64,000 bases of DNA from Catenulispora acidiphila DSM 44928. GTDB taxonomy: Bacteria; Actinomycetota; Actinomycetes; Streptomycetales; Catenulisporaceae. The stretch's first letter is position 1, and each line of letters opens with the position of its first letter. Positions 49,208-57,998 of this stretch are shown here, one piece after another. Both the position numbers and the translations under genes were made by a program. The DNA is taken from contig NC_013131.1 of NCBI RefSeq assembly GCF_000024025.1, forward strand, positions 4,588,001 to 4,652,000. The letters run 5' to 3'. A model generated the notes under the pieces. That model was not told the DNA's origin. It searched no databases and saw only the letters and a list, made by a program, of their open reading frames with translations.

Positions 49208-50818
49208 GTGAGCGATTCCACGACGGTCGACGGCGCCATCTACGACCACCTCGTCATCGGAGCCGGGCCCGCCGGCCTCCAACTCGCCCGGCACCTGAAG
49301 GAATCGGGGAGCCGGTACACCATAGTGGAAGCCGGGGAAGCCGCCGGCACGTTCTTCGCGACTTTCCCGCGCCACAGAACCCTGATCTCCTCCAACAAGC
49401 CGCACACCGGGACCACCGACCCCGAGCTCAACTTGCGCATGGACTGGAACTCGCTGCTGTCCGGCGACCCGCAGCTGCTGTTCACCCGCTACACCGAGCG
49501 TTACTTCCCGCCCGCGGACCTCTGGCGGCAGTACCTCGCCGACTTCGCCGCCGCCTCCGAGCTGAACATCCACTACAACACGCGCGTGGTGCGGATCGAA
49601 CGCCCCGAGGCCGGCGGCCCGTTCACCGTCACAGCCCAGGACGGCAGCGTCCGGCGCGCGGCGATCGTCATCGTGGCCACCGGTGTGTCAAAGCCCTACA
49701 TCCCGCCGATCCCCGGCATCGAGCACGCCGAGCAGTACGCGACGATGACCGTCGACCCGGCCGACTTCACCGATCAGCGAGTACTGATCCTGGGCAAGGG
49801 CAACTCCGCCTTCGAGACCGCGGACAACCTGATCGAGAAGGCCGCGGTGATCCACGTCGCCGGTCCGGACGGCGTGCGCTTGGCATGGAAGACGCATTAC
49901 GTCGGCCACCTGCGCGCGGTGAACAACAACTTCCTCGACACCTACCAGCTCAAATCGCAGAACGCGATCCTCGACGGCGAGGTGCTGAGCATCACGCCGA
50001 AGCCCGGCGGCGGGTTCCTCGTGCGGTTCTCCTTCGTCCGCGCCGACGAGGTCGTCAAGGAGCTGTATTACGACCGGATCCTGTGCTGCACCGGGTTCCG
50101 GCTGGACACCGAGCCCTTCGCCGAGGAGTGCGCGCCGGCGCTCGTCATCAAGGACCGCTTCGCTGAGCTGACCTCGGCGTTCGAGTCTGTGAACGTGCCG
50201 GGTCTGTACTTCGCCGGGACGCTGATGCAGCAGCGCGAGTTCAAGAAGGCGACGACCGGCTTCATCCACGGCTACCGCTACACCGTCAAGGCCCTGAGTC
50301 GCATCCTCGACCAGCGTGGCGCCGGCGTGGTCTGGCCGAACCGGCCGATCGCCGCGACGCCGCAAGCGCTGGCGGACGCGACGATCGAGCGCGTCAACCG
50401 CAGTTCCGCGCTGTGGCAGCAGTTCGGCGTGATGGCCGACATCATCCTGCTGCCGGGCGACGGCGGGGGACAGGCGCACTACGTCGACGAGGTTCCGCTG
50501 GGGTACGCGCTCGACGGCGGGCTGGCCGACCCGGACGCCGGACTCGCCGACGACGGGCTGCTCGTCTCTGTGACCCTGGAGTACGGACCCGACCACGACA
50601 AGGTGGACCGCTTCGACGCGACGGTCAAGCGCCCCGCGCAGGACGACGCGGACGAGGCTCACAACGCCGCGTATCTGCACCCTGTCTTGCGCGTCTACCG
50701 CGACGGGAAGGCGCTGGCCGAGCACCACCTCGCCGAGAACCTGGAGAACCACTGGGACGGCGAAGCCTCGCACCGCGCACCCCTGGTGGCGTTCTTCGAG
50801 AAAGTGGCGACGCTGTGA
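49208..50818 (+). CDS. FAD-dependent oxidoreductase / FMO-like monooxygenase
   Basis: 536 aa from GTG 49208. The FAD-binding GxGxxG is LVIGAGPAGLQLARHL at residues 15-30. A second Rossmann motif for NAD(P)H is VLILGKGNSAFETADNL near 195. The segment VIVATGVSKPYIPPIPGIEH and CCTGFRLDTEPF fit FMO-like enzymes and the FOXRED2-like group. It probably oxygenates or oxidises a small molecule. First gene of a four-gene coupled operon; the stop overlaps the next GTG. Confidence 0.82.
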   Translation: MSDSTTVDGAIYDHLVIGAGPAGLQLARHLKESGSRYTIVEAGEAAGTFFATFPRHRTLISSNKPHTGTTDPELNLRMDWNSLLSGDPQLLFTRYTERYFPPADLWRQYLADFAAASELNIHYNTRVVRIERPEAGGPFTVTAQDGSVRRAAIVIVATGVSKPYIPPIPGIEHAEQYATMTVDPADFTDQRVLILGKGNSAFETADNLIEKAAVIHVAGPDGVRLAWKTHYVGHLRAVNNNFLDTYQLKSQNAILDGEVLSITPKPGGGFLVRFSFVRADEVVKELYYDRILCCTGFRLDTEPFAEECAPALVIKDRFAELTSAFESVNVPGLYFAGTLMQQREFKKATTGFIHGYRYTVKALSRILDQRGAGVVWPNRPIAATPQALADATIERVNRSSALWQQFGVMADIILLPGDGGGQAHYVDEVPLGYALDGGLADPDAGLADDGLLVSVTLEYGPDHDKVDRFDATVKRPAQDDADEAHNAAYLHPVLRVYRDGKALAEHHLAENLENHWDGEASHRAPLVAFFEKVATL

Positions 50819-51972
50819 GCGTCGCCGCCCCGGAAGCCAACGGTGCCGCGCGCCCGGAGGCCTTCGATCCTGGGTCCGGCCTCGAAGCGATGCTGACCGT
50901 CCGCGAGTTCGAGGCCGTGGCTCAGCGCAAGCTCGACCCGGTCCACTACGACTACATCGCCGGCGGCTCGCGGGACGAGGTCACCGTGCGCGCCAACGAG
51001 GACGGCTTCGGCCGACTCAGCCTTCTGCCACGCGTGTTGCGCGGCAGTGCGCAGCGCGATCTGTCCGTCACGCTGTTCGGCGGACAGTCCTCCATGCCCG
51101 TGCTGATCTCGCCGACCGCCTTCCACCGCCTGGTGTGCGCCGAGGGTGAGATCGCCACGGCGCGCGCCGCCGCTCGGGCGGGCACGATCATGATCGCGAG
51201 CATGGCGAGCACCGTCGCTGTCGGGGAGGTGGCCGCCGCCGCGCGTGCCGCCGCCGGCGACGGCGACCCCACGCTCTGGTTCCAGCTTTATCTGCAGCCT
51301 GATATGGACGACACCACGGCGTTGATCGCGCGGGCGACCGACGCCGGCTGCCGGGCGCTCGTGGTCACCGTCGACTCGCCGGTGCTCGGGGCGAACGAGC
51401 GCAATCAGCGCAACAACTTCGACGACCTGCCGCCCGAGATGGCCTGCGAGAACCTGCGCAATCTGCGCGGCGACGAGCCGGGGAACGTGCGGCAGATCGC
51501 GATGTCGCCGGAGCTGTCGTGGGAGCACATCGACTGGCTGCGAGAGCACACGCGATTGCCGATCCTGCTCAAGGGCGTCCTGCACCCCGAGGACGCGCGG
51601 ATCGCGATCGCTCACGGGATCGACGGTCTGCTGCTGTCCAATCACGGCGGCAGGCAGCTCGACACCGTTCCCGCGACGATCGACCTGCTGCCGGAGTTCG
51701 TCGCGGCGGTGGACGGCAGCGTCCCGGTGCTGCTGGACGGCGGTGTGCGGCGCGGGACCGACGTGGTCAAGGCGCTGGCGCTCGGCGCGGCGGCGGTGGG
51801 CGTCGGGCGGCCGATCGTGTGGGGGCTGGCGACCGCGGGGGAGGAGGGCGCCACGCGGGTGCTGGAGCTGCTGCGCGACGAGGTGGACCACACGGTGGCG
51901 CTGTGCGGCGCGCGCGGCTTGGCGGACCTCACGCCCGACCTGGTCCGGCCGGCCGCCGGGAGTCGTCGGTGA
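50815..51972 (+). CDS. FMN-dependent alpha-hydroxy-acid oxidase
   Basis: 385 aa from GTG 50815, coupled to the FAD oxidoreductase (GTGA). The FMN barrel starts with YDYIAGGSRDEVTVRANEDG. Typical signatures are PVLISPTAFHRLV, RALVVTVDSPVLG, LLKGVLHPEDARIA and the active-site SNHGGRQLD near residue 280 with the catalytic His and Arg. The end GVGRPIVWGLA is also conserved. It belongs to the glycolate/lactate/mandelate oxidase family. In this context it may oxidise a 2-hydroxy acid intermediate. Coupled to the P450 gene by another GTGA. Confidence 0.88.
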   Translation: MSVAAPEANGAARPEAFDPGSGLEAMLTVREFEAVAQRKLDPVHYDYIAGGSRDEVTVRANEDGFGRLSLLPRVLRGSAQRDLSVTLFGGQSSMPVLISPTAFHRLVCAEGEIATARAAARAGTIMIASMASTVAVGEVAAAARAAAGDGDPTLWFQLYLQPDMDDTTALIARATDAGCRALVVTVDSPVLGANERNQRNNFDDLPPEMACENLRNLRGDEPGNVRQIAMSPELSWEHIDWLREHTRLPILLKGVLHPEDARIAIAHGIDGLLLSNHGGRQLDTVPATIDLLPEFVAAVDGSVPVLLDGGVRRGTDVVKALALGAAAVGVGRPIVWGLATAGEEGATRVLELLRDEVDHTVALCGARGLADLTPDLVRPAAGSRR

Positions 51973-53552
51973 GCGAGACGGCCTGGAGCTGGTCCGCGGC
52001 CGGGGTGCTGGTCGTGGCCGTTCTGGCGAGCCTGCCGTACTGGCTGCCGGGCATCGTCGTCGCTCTTCGAGTACGTATATTCGCCCTCGTCAACGGTACC
52101 GAGGGGATACCGGTGCCGGGGAAGCTGGTGCGGACCGACGATTTCAAGCGCGTGTATGCCGATCCGGCTGCCAACGGACGCAGCCGGGGAGCGGCGCTGT
52201 CGGACCTGTTCTGGTACTGGCTGGCTCCCGGTCCCGAGGTCCACCAGGAACATCTGGAGCCCGGACCCCGCTACGACGACGTCGCGCGCACCACGCGGCG
52301 CACGATCGCGCGGCTGCGGAAGGACGACTGGGTGGAGCTGGTCGCGCGCTGCGCTCGGCAGGAGTTCGATCGGCTCGACGGTTCGGTGGGAGCTGGAGCT
52401 GGAGCTGGAGCGGGATCCGGAGTCGGAGTCAGGGTCGGAACCGGAACCGGAACCGGAACCGGAACCGAAACCGGAGTCGGAGCTGGATCCGGAGTCGGTG
52501 CTGGAGCGGGGTCCGGAGTCGGAGCCGGCGCGGGAGCCGGAGCCGGAGCCAAAATCGGCGCTGGAGGAGGAGTCGGATCCCGTCGGGCGCGCGTGGTGCG
52601 GCTGCGCGACGCGATGATGCCGCTGTGGGCCTCGGTGTACTACGAGGTCGTCTTCGGCGAGCCCTGCCCGCCGGATGCGCGCGAGCTGATCGTGGCGAAC
52701 GCGAACGACGTCGTCAGTGCTCTGAAATGCACGCGGCTGCGCCACATGCGACGGCGGGACCGGCTGACGCGTTACCTGCGCGGCAAGATCGCCGACGGCG
52801 CCGTGCCCTATGGTCTGCCCGCCACGTTCACCGAGCAGGAGCAGGCGTACTACCTGCAGGGCACGTACTTCAACACCGCCGTGGTGCAGATGTCCGAGGG
52901 CATGGCGCATCTGCTGCTGGCGATCGCGGCCCGGCCCGAGTTGCAGCGGCGGCTGCGGACCGATCCGGCCGCGCAGACCGAGCTGCTCGACCGGGTGATC
53001 GAGGAGACCCTGCGCGTCTACCCGTTGTTCGGCGTCGCGCACCGCATCACCTCGGCGCAGATCGCGCTGGGGGAGACGGCGATCCCGTCCGGGTCGGTGC
53101 TGCTGTTCAACTACGCCGAGTACCACCACGCCGGCGGGCCCGACGCGGCCGAGTTCGATCCGGACCGCTGGTTGCGCGAGCACCCCGAGCATGTGAACCA
53201 CATCCCGTTCGGAGTCAGCGCGAACCGTCCCTGTCCGGCGCGCGGGATCGCGCCGCTGACCATGCGCGTCGCGGCGGCCGAAATGCTGCGGCGCTACGCG
53301 CTGTCCACGTCCGTGGGCCACACGCGCTCGCTGCCGAACCGCGGACCGTGCCTGCTGACGCCGCTTGCCCCGGACCAGCAGGGGGAGCCGCCGCGGCTCG
53401 CCGCTCGGTTGGCGTTGCTGCGGGTTCGTGACCGCTGGGAAGACGTCTGGCGCAGTCTGGTCCAGCTCGTGCTCGGCACGTACATGGTCTGGGACGCGCG
53501 CCGCCTTCGGTTGTGCCGGAACTACTTCGCCGCTCAGGAGGCCGAGCAGTGA
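51969..53552 (+). CDS. Unusual cytochrome P450 with membrane anchor and Gly-X repeat insert
   Basis: 527 aa from GTG 51969. An N-terminal membrane segment (AAGVLVVAVLASLPYWL) precedes the P450 body. The ExxR motif is EETLR (Glu346/Arg349), and the heme loop FGVSANRPCPARG carries Cys422. The I-helix aligns as TAVVQMSE where AGxETT is expected, so the acid-alcohol pair is missing. Residues about 140-205 are an inserted Gly-Ala/Ser/Thr/Val repeat from a DNA minisatellite. The I-helix and insert suggest non-standard chemistry or a relaxed loop. GTGA overlaps on both sides bind it to the operon. Confidence 0.82.
   Translation: MSETAWSWSAAGVLVVAVLASLPYWLPGIVVALRVRIFALVNGTEGIPVPGKLVRTDDFKRVYADPAANGRSRGAALSDLFWYWLAPGPEVHQEHLEPGPRYDDVARTTRRTIARLRKDDWVELVARCARQEFDRLDGSVGAGAGAGAGSGVGVRVGTGTGTGTGTETGVGAGSGVGAGAGSGVGAGAGAGAGAKIGAGGGVGSRRARVVRLRDAMMPLWASVYYEVVFGEPCPPDARELIVANANDVVSALKCTRLRHMRRRDRLTRYLRGKIADGAVPYGLPATFTEQEQAYYLQGTYFNTAVVQMSEGMAHLLLAIAARPELQRRLRTDPAAQTELLDRVIEETLRVYPLFGVAHRITSAQIALGETAIPSGSVLLFNYAEYHHAGGPDAAEFDPDRWLREHPEHVNHIPFGVSANRPCPARGIAPLTMRVAAAEMLRRYALSTSVGHTRSLPNRGPCLLTPLAPDQQGEPPRLAARLALLRVRDRWEDVWRSLVQLVLGTYMVWDARRLRLCRNYFAAQEAEQ
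52388..52581 (+). repeat. Hexanucleotide minisatellite inside the P450 gene
   Basis: The stretch is built from GGAGCN, GGAACC and GGAGTC-type hexamers, including five near-exact GGAACC units. It encodes Gly-X dipeptides and keeps the frame because the unit is 6 bp. Another frame reads Glu-X dipeptides. Length variation among strains would be expected. Confidence 0.8.
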
Positions 53553-54826
53553 GTGCCAGTGCCCTGTCGCCCCGCTTCTTCATCGCCGTCGTCGTGATCC
53601 TGTTGTTCTGCCGCCTGATTTCCTGGTCCATCGGCAAGGTCGGGCAGCCTCCGGTCGTCGGCGAGATGGTCGCCGGCGTGCTGCTCGGGCCCTCGCTGCT
53701 CGGCGCGGTCGCTCCGCGCCTGGAGAACGAGCTGTTCCCGAACGCGCTCAAGCCAGTGCTCTACATCGCCGGGCAGATCGGCTTGGTGGCGTTCATGTTC
53801 CAGGCCGGTCACGAGTTCCGGGCGCATCTGGATCGGCACATCGCGCGCGCGGCGGCGACCGTGTCGGGGGCGGGGATCGTCGTGCCGCTGGCGTTCGGCG
53901 TGCTGCTGGCGATCGGGGCGCACGGCCGTGTCAACATCTTCGTCGACGGCGTCTCGCCGGTGGTGACGGAGGCGTTCGTCGGCGTCGCGCTGGCCATCAC
54001 CGCCTTCCCGATGCTCGCGCGGATCATCACCGAACGAGGGCTGTCCGGGACCCGCTACGGATCGCTCGCGCTGGCCGCCGGTGCGATCGACGACGTGGTC
54101 GCCTGGTGTCTGCTGGCCGGTGTGCTCGCCGTGGCCACGGGACATCCCAAGCCGATCCTGGTCGCCCTCGGCGGGATGGTGGTGTTCGGCTTGTCCGTGT
54201 ACTACGCCGCCCGGCCGCTGCTTGCCAGGACCCTGCGACAGAGCGGGTCGGTGAGCGACGGGCAGGTGCTGGTCGTGGTCGCGGTGTTGTTCCTGGCGGC
54301 CTGGTTCACCGACGAGATCGGGCTCTACGCGGTCTTCGGCGCCTTCTGCGTGGGCATGGTGATGCCGCGCGACGACACCGCCGAGCGTGCGGTCGGGACC
54401 ATCAGCACCAGCAGCCGGATCATCTTCCTGCCGATGTTCTTCGTCTACTCCGGTCTCAACACGCGTTTCGGGCTGCTGGGCAAACCGGCGCTGCTGCTGT
54501 TCTCGCTGTTCGCGGTGATCCTCGCCGTGGCCGGCAAGTTCTGGGCGTGCTGGCTCGCCGCCCGGCTCAGCGGGCAGGACCAGGCGACGGCCGTGCGGCT
54601 CGGGACGCTGATGAATGCCAGAGGTCTGATGCAGCTCATCGCGTTGAACGTCGGGCTGCAGGCGGGCATCATCAACAGCGAGCTGTTCACCGCGCTGGTC
54701 CTGGTCGCCCTTGTCACGACCCTGATGGCTTCGCCCGCGCTCACGCTGCTGGACCGGCGGCTTCCGGTCTCGGAGGAGGCCGGGAGCGCCGAGCCCGACT
54801 CCCAGCTCGCCGCGGCGCCGGCGTGA
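53549..54826 (+). CDS. CPA2-type cation/proton antiporter (KefB/NapA-like)
   Basis: 425 aa from GTG 53549, overlapping the P450 stop. About 12 spans are seen, with the CPA2 start GQPPVVGEMVAGVLLGPSLL, LVAFMFQAGHEFRAHL, the half-helix region LALAAGAIDDVVAWCLLAGV (conserved Asp-Asp) and LMNARGLMQLIALNVGLQAG. It exchanges Na+ or K+ for protons. Its place as last gene of an oxidoreductase operon is unusual; it may export or set the pH/ion balance needed for the product. Terminates before a two-component system. Confidence 0.88.
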   Translation: MSASALSPRFFIAVVVILLFCRLISWSIGKVGQPPVVGEMVAGVLLGPSLLGAVAPRLENELFPNALKPVLYIAGQIGLVAFMFQAGHEFRAHLDRHIARAAATVSGAGIVVPLAFGVLLAIGAHGRVNIFVDGVSPVVTEAFVGVALAITAFPMLARIITERGLSGTRYGSLALAAGAIDDVVAWCLLAGVLAVATGHPKPILVALGGMVVFGLSVYYAARPLLARTLRQSGSVSDGQVLVVVAVLFLAAWFTDEIGLYAVFGAFCVGMVMPRDDTAERAVGTISTSSRIIFLPMFFVYSGLNTRFGLLGKPALLLFSLFAVILAVAGKFWACWLAARLSGQDQATAVRLGTLMNARGLMQLIALNVGLQAGIINSELFTALVLVALVTTLMASPALTLLDRRLPVSEEAGSAEPDSQLAAAPA

Positions 54827-54869
54827 TCCGGCATTCAGGACGAGACAGAGGCCTGAGATCAATGTCTGA

Positions 54870-54875
54870 CATAAT
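54870..54875 (+). promoter_or_regulatory. Possible -10 box of a leaderless two-component operon
   Basis: CATAAT lies 8 nt before the response regulator ATG at 54884, which would place the transcription start at or next to the ATG. A small palindrome TGTC-T-GACA (54864-54872) overlaps it. No clear -35 box is visible. The spacing suggests a leaderless transcript. Confidence 0.3.
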
Positions 54876-54883
54876 GCGGCAGC

Positions 54884-55561
54884 ATGGCAGCGGAGACGCC
54901 GCAGAAAAACAGACTCCTGATCGTCGAGGACGACACCGAGCTCGCCACGCTGCTCACGGCCCTGATCGAGGGCGAGGGCTTCCACGTGGACACCGCGCAC
55001 GACGCGCAGCGCGGGCTGCATCTGGGGCTGGCGCACGATTACCGGGTCATGGTGATCGACCGGCGGCTGCCCGGGATGGACGGTCTGGACCTGGTGGCCG
55101 GGCTGCGGCGCCGTGCGGTCACCGCCCGGGTGCTGATCCTCACGGCGCTGGGCGCGCACGCCGAGCGCGTGCGCGGGCTCGACGGCGGCGCCGACGACTA
55201 CCTGACCAAGCCGTTCGACGTGCATGAGCTGCTGGCGCGGGTTCGCGCGCTGGACCGGAGGTTCTCCGACGCCTCGGATCTGCTCCGGCTCGGCGAGGGG
55301 TACCTGGACCGGCAGGCGCGGGACGTCGCGCTGGCGGACGGGACGCGCGTCGCGCTGTCGGGGCGCGAGTTCGACCTGTTGGACACCTTGGCCGCACGAC
55401 CGCGCGCCATCCATTCGCGATCGCAGTTGCGGGCCACGGTGTTCCCGGACACGGCGGCGGAATCCGTTGTCGACACCTATGTGTACTACTTACGCCGTAA
55501 GCTCGGCCGGCAGATTGTGCGGACCGTTTACGGCCTCGGCTATCGGATAGGCATGCTGTGA
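54884..55561 (+). CDS. OmpR-family response regulator
   Basis: 225 aa. The receiver domain has LLIVEDDTELATLL and phospho-acceptor Asp59 in VMVIDRRLPGMDG; Lys is in DDYLTKPFDVHE. The C-terminal winged helix (LSGREFDLLDTLAARPRAIH, VDTYVYYLRRKLG) is of the OmpR/PhoB type. It is coupled to the kinase gene by a GTGA overlap. The pair lies just downstream of the oxidoreductase operon and might control it, though direct evidence is lacking. Confidence 0.92.
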   Translation: MAAETPQKNRLLIVEDDTELATLLTALIEGEGFHVDTAHDAQRGLHLGLAHDYRVMVIDRRLPGMDGLDLVAGLRRRAVTARVLILTALGAHAERVRGLDGGADDYLTKPFDVHELLARVRALDRRFSDASDLLRLGEGYLDRQARDVALADGTRVALSGREFDLLDTLAARPRAIHSRSQLRATVFPDTAAESVVDTYVYYLRRKLGRQIVRTVYGLGYRIGML

Positions 55562-56805
55562 TTCTCCGACGGTCCGCTCCGGCGCGCGGTCCTGATCGGC
55601 GCGTGCTGACGCGGGCCGCGGCGGTGCTGGCGTGCCGGATCGCTTCGGGGTTCTTGGTCGCGCTGGTGCTGCTTGGTTTCTGCGCGTATCGCGTGGTGCT
55701 TGACGAGCAGCGGACGCAGGCTCGGCATCAACTGAGTATGGCGCTGGCCATGGACAATCCGGATGTCGCGATTCCGTGTGTGTGGTTGTTCGAGGTGCAG
55801 GGTGCGAGTGTTCGGCATGCGCAGCAGATTCCGGCGGGGTTCCCGCTCGCGTCGGCGGTGAACGGCGCGCAGGACGGTGCGGCGCCTTCGCTGACGCATG
55901 TCACGGTGAGCAAGACCGACTTCGATGTGCTGACCGTGCGGCGCGGCGGGGTGGTGCGGCAGGCGGTGTTCGACACCTGGTATCAGCAGGCTGATCTGGA
56001 TCACTTGGTGCGGGCGTTGCTGCTGGTCGGGCTGATCGGGGTGGTGATGGCCACGATCGTCGGCGCCTTGTTGGGGCGGCGGTCGATCGCGCCGCTCGGG
56101 GACGCGCTGGAGCGTCAGCGGCGGTTCGTGGCCGATGCCAGTCATGAGCTGCGCACGCCGCTGACGCGGTTGCACACGCGCGCGCAGATGTTGTTGCGGT
56201 GGCAGGAGGAGCAAAGGCAGGCCGAGGCGTTGCCGACCGAGGTGTCGGACCGGCTCGGCGGCGAGCTCAGCGCGATGGTCGGCGCGGCCGGCGAGCTGAA
56301 CGAGGTGGTCGAGGACCTGCTGATGTCCGCCGGCATGCGCACCGACCCGACCCGCTGCGAGCGCTTCGACCTGGCCACGCTCGCCGCCGAGGTGATCGAG
56401 GCCGAGCGCCCCCGCCTGGGCTCGCGCGTCCTGGTCCTGCACACCGTTGGCGACCACCTGGCGATCAGCGGCGCCCGCTCCTCCCTGCGCCGCATGATCT
56501 CAACCCTGGTCGACAACGCCATCAGCCACACCGGCCCGACCGGACGCATCGAGATCTCCCTGCGCCCAGCCGGCCGCGCCATCGTCGAACTCGAAGTCAC
56601 CGACGACGGCACCGGCTTCGACCCCGCCGACCGCGACCGCATCTTCGAACGCTTCGCCCAAAGCGGCAGCCCCGCCGCCCACCACTTCGGCCTCGGCCTG
56701 GCCCTGGCCCGCGAGATCGCCACGGACCACGGCGGCACGATCCGCGCGGTGGGGCAGCTGGGGGAGGGCGCTAGCTTCACGGTGCGGCTGCCGGTGCGGG
56801 GGTGA
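55558..56805 (+). CDS. Membrane sensor histidine kinase
   Basis: 415 aa from GTG 55558. Two membrane spans (ASGFLVALVLLGFCAYRVV and ALLLVGLIGVVMATIVGALL) flank an extracytoplasmic sensor of about 110 residues. The dimerisation domain has DASHELRTPLTRLHTRAQ, and the HATPase has VDNAISHTGPTGRIEI, DDGTGFDPADRDRIFERFA and HFGLGLALAREI. Partner of the preceding regulator. The sensed signal is unknown. Confidence 0.92.
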   Translation: MILRRSAPARGPDRRVLTRAAAVLACRIASGFLVALVLLGFCAYRVVLDEQRTQARHQLSMALAMDNPDVAIPCVWLFEVQGASVRHAQQIPAGFPLASAVNGAQDGAAPSLTHVTVSKTDFDVLTVRRGGVVRQAVFDTWYQQADLDHLVRALLLVGLIGVVMATIVGALLGRRSIAPLGDALERQRRFVADASHELRTPLTRLHTRAQMLLRWQEEQRQAEALPTEVSDRLGGELSAMVGAAGELNEVVEDLLMSAGMRTDPTRCERFDLATLAAEVIEAERPRLGSRVLVLHTVGDHLAISGARSSLRRMISTLVDNAISHTGPTGRIEISLRPAGRAIVELEVTDDGTGFDPADRDRIFERFAQSGSPAAHHFGLGLALAREIATDHGGTIRAVGQLGEGASFTVRLPVRG

Positions 56806-56981
56806 GGGTGCGATAGAGTGTCGGTGCGCTTAATTGATGGGCTTTTATAAGCTTTTGCGGCTTCGCGCATGGTTTGAATGGCCTCGCAGGGGGCGCAGTC
56901 CGGTGGTGCGTGGCTGATCTGCGCTGGCGGCCGGTGGTCTTTTACGGGCACGACCGCGCGCCCCTCGCTGCCAGCGGTGGG

Positions 56982-57614
56982 CTAGCCGAGCTGAGCCGGA
57001 TCGATCTTTTCGACCTCGATGACGTCGGCGCCGTAGCGGGCGGCCAGTGCGGACTTCCACGCGGCGGGATCGGTGATCCCGATGTCCACGAGGCCGTTCT
57101 GGCAGCCCCAGCTGTTCAGCGACAAGCCTCGGGACTTCCAGTACCCGACGTCCTTCGAGACTTTGGACTGCACGGCGTCGCATTGCACGGCTGAGTACTT
57201 GGTGTCGATGAAGATCATCTTCGTGGTCGGGGAGGCGGCCTGGGCCGCGGCGTCCAGCGCCGGGTTGGGGACGCGGTAGACCAGCACCGCGTAGGGGGTC
57301 TGGTCCTTCGGGCCCACCGGTTGCTGGAGCGCGATGCCGCTGTACCACTTCGCGTATTTCAGGCTCACCGCCGTTTTGACCTTCTGCACCGCGTCGTCGA
57401 GCGCGTTCTGGCCGGGCGGATCGCCGGACGGCCAGAGGTCCTGCGTCGGTATGGTCGCAGAGCTCGGACTGGGACTCGGACTCGAACTCGGGCTCTGACT
57501 CGGCGCCATCGGTGCGCTTCCCCTGGGCGGCGTCGGCTTGCTCGCACAGGCAGTCAGGAGCACAGCCGCCGCGAACGCGACGGCAGGCGCGGTGAGGTGT
57601 TTGAGGGCGGTCAC
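56982..57614 (-). CDS. Lipoprotein of unknown function, 210 aa
   Basis: GTG 57614 is chosen because it begins a clean lipoprotein signal (VTALKHLTAPAVAFAAAVLL, lipobox LLTAC near residue 21). A Ser/Pro linker (about 25-60) is followed by a globular domain with two cysteines (AVQCDAVQ and NSWGCQNG). An upstream extension is Arg/Cys-rich and improbable. No family recognised. Divergent from the GH16 gene, with operator-like repeats between them. Confidence 0.65.
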   Translation of the reverse strand: MTALKHLTAPAVAFAAAVLLTACASKPTPPRGSAPMAPSQSPSSSPSPSPSSATIPTQDLWPSGDPPGQNALDDAVQKVKTAVSLKYAKWYSGIALQQPVGPKDQTPYAVLVYRVPNPALDAAAQAASPTTKMIFIDTKYSAVQCDAVQSKVSKDVGYWKSRGLSLNSWGCQNGLVDIGITDPAAWKSALAARYGADVIEVEKIDPAQLG

Positions 57615-57751
57615 CCATCTTGGACGTCGGCGGCCCGGTGCCAGTTCCCTGAAGGTAGCCGGCTGATATCGCCCGTTCCTCGACAGGGTTCGTGAATCCT
57701 TTGTTGCGCAACAGAAACACCGCGCGCGCTCTACCACTGGTCTAGCGAAAG

Positions 57752-57783
57752 AACCGGTTCCGGAACCAGTTCCGGAACCGGTT
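57752..57783. promoter_or_regulatory. Perfect inverted repeat (14-bp arms) in the divergent intergenic region
   Basis: AACCGGTTCCGGAA (57752-57765) and its exact complement (57770-57783) are separated by CCAG. It lies between the lipoprotein and GH16 genes and could act on either. The 384-base intergenic region holds no gene. Confidence 0.7.
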
Positions 57784-57827
57784 GCGTCTTGACCCAGAGG
57801 TTAACGGCGTCGCAACATTCAAGCCTA

Positions 57828-57839
57828 GAGAGCGCTCTC
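57828..57839. promoter_or_regulatory. CebR/LacI-like operator GAGAGCGCTCTC
   Basis: A perfect 12-bp palindrome at 57828-57839, close to the CebR-type consensus (GGGAGCGCTCCC core) used by actinomycetes to control glycoside hydrolases with cello-oligosaccharides. It is 160 nt before the GH16 start, with a TTGACC -35-like element at 57789-57794 upstream. Confidence 0.6.
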
Positions 57840-57998
57840 ACAGGGTTCGCCACCCCAGCCCCACCCTGCCCCACCCCCATTCAGGGTCCACCGACCAGTC
57901 CGGCTCGGGCCGGTCGCAGTGCGGCGCAGCCTTGCCGTACGCGACTGTGCCCCGGCCGGCACCGAGTAGCTCTCTATCCCACTGGAGGGACTTCGCCC

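Noticed and set aside
53534-55414. Long minus-strand frame opposite the antiporter and response regulator
   Set aside because: It crosses two well-supported plus-strand genes and is Arg/His/Gln-rich without any recognisable domain.
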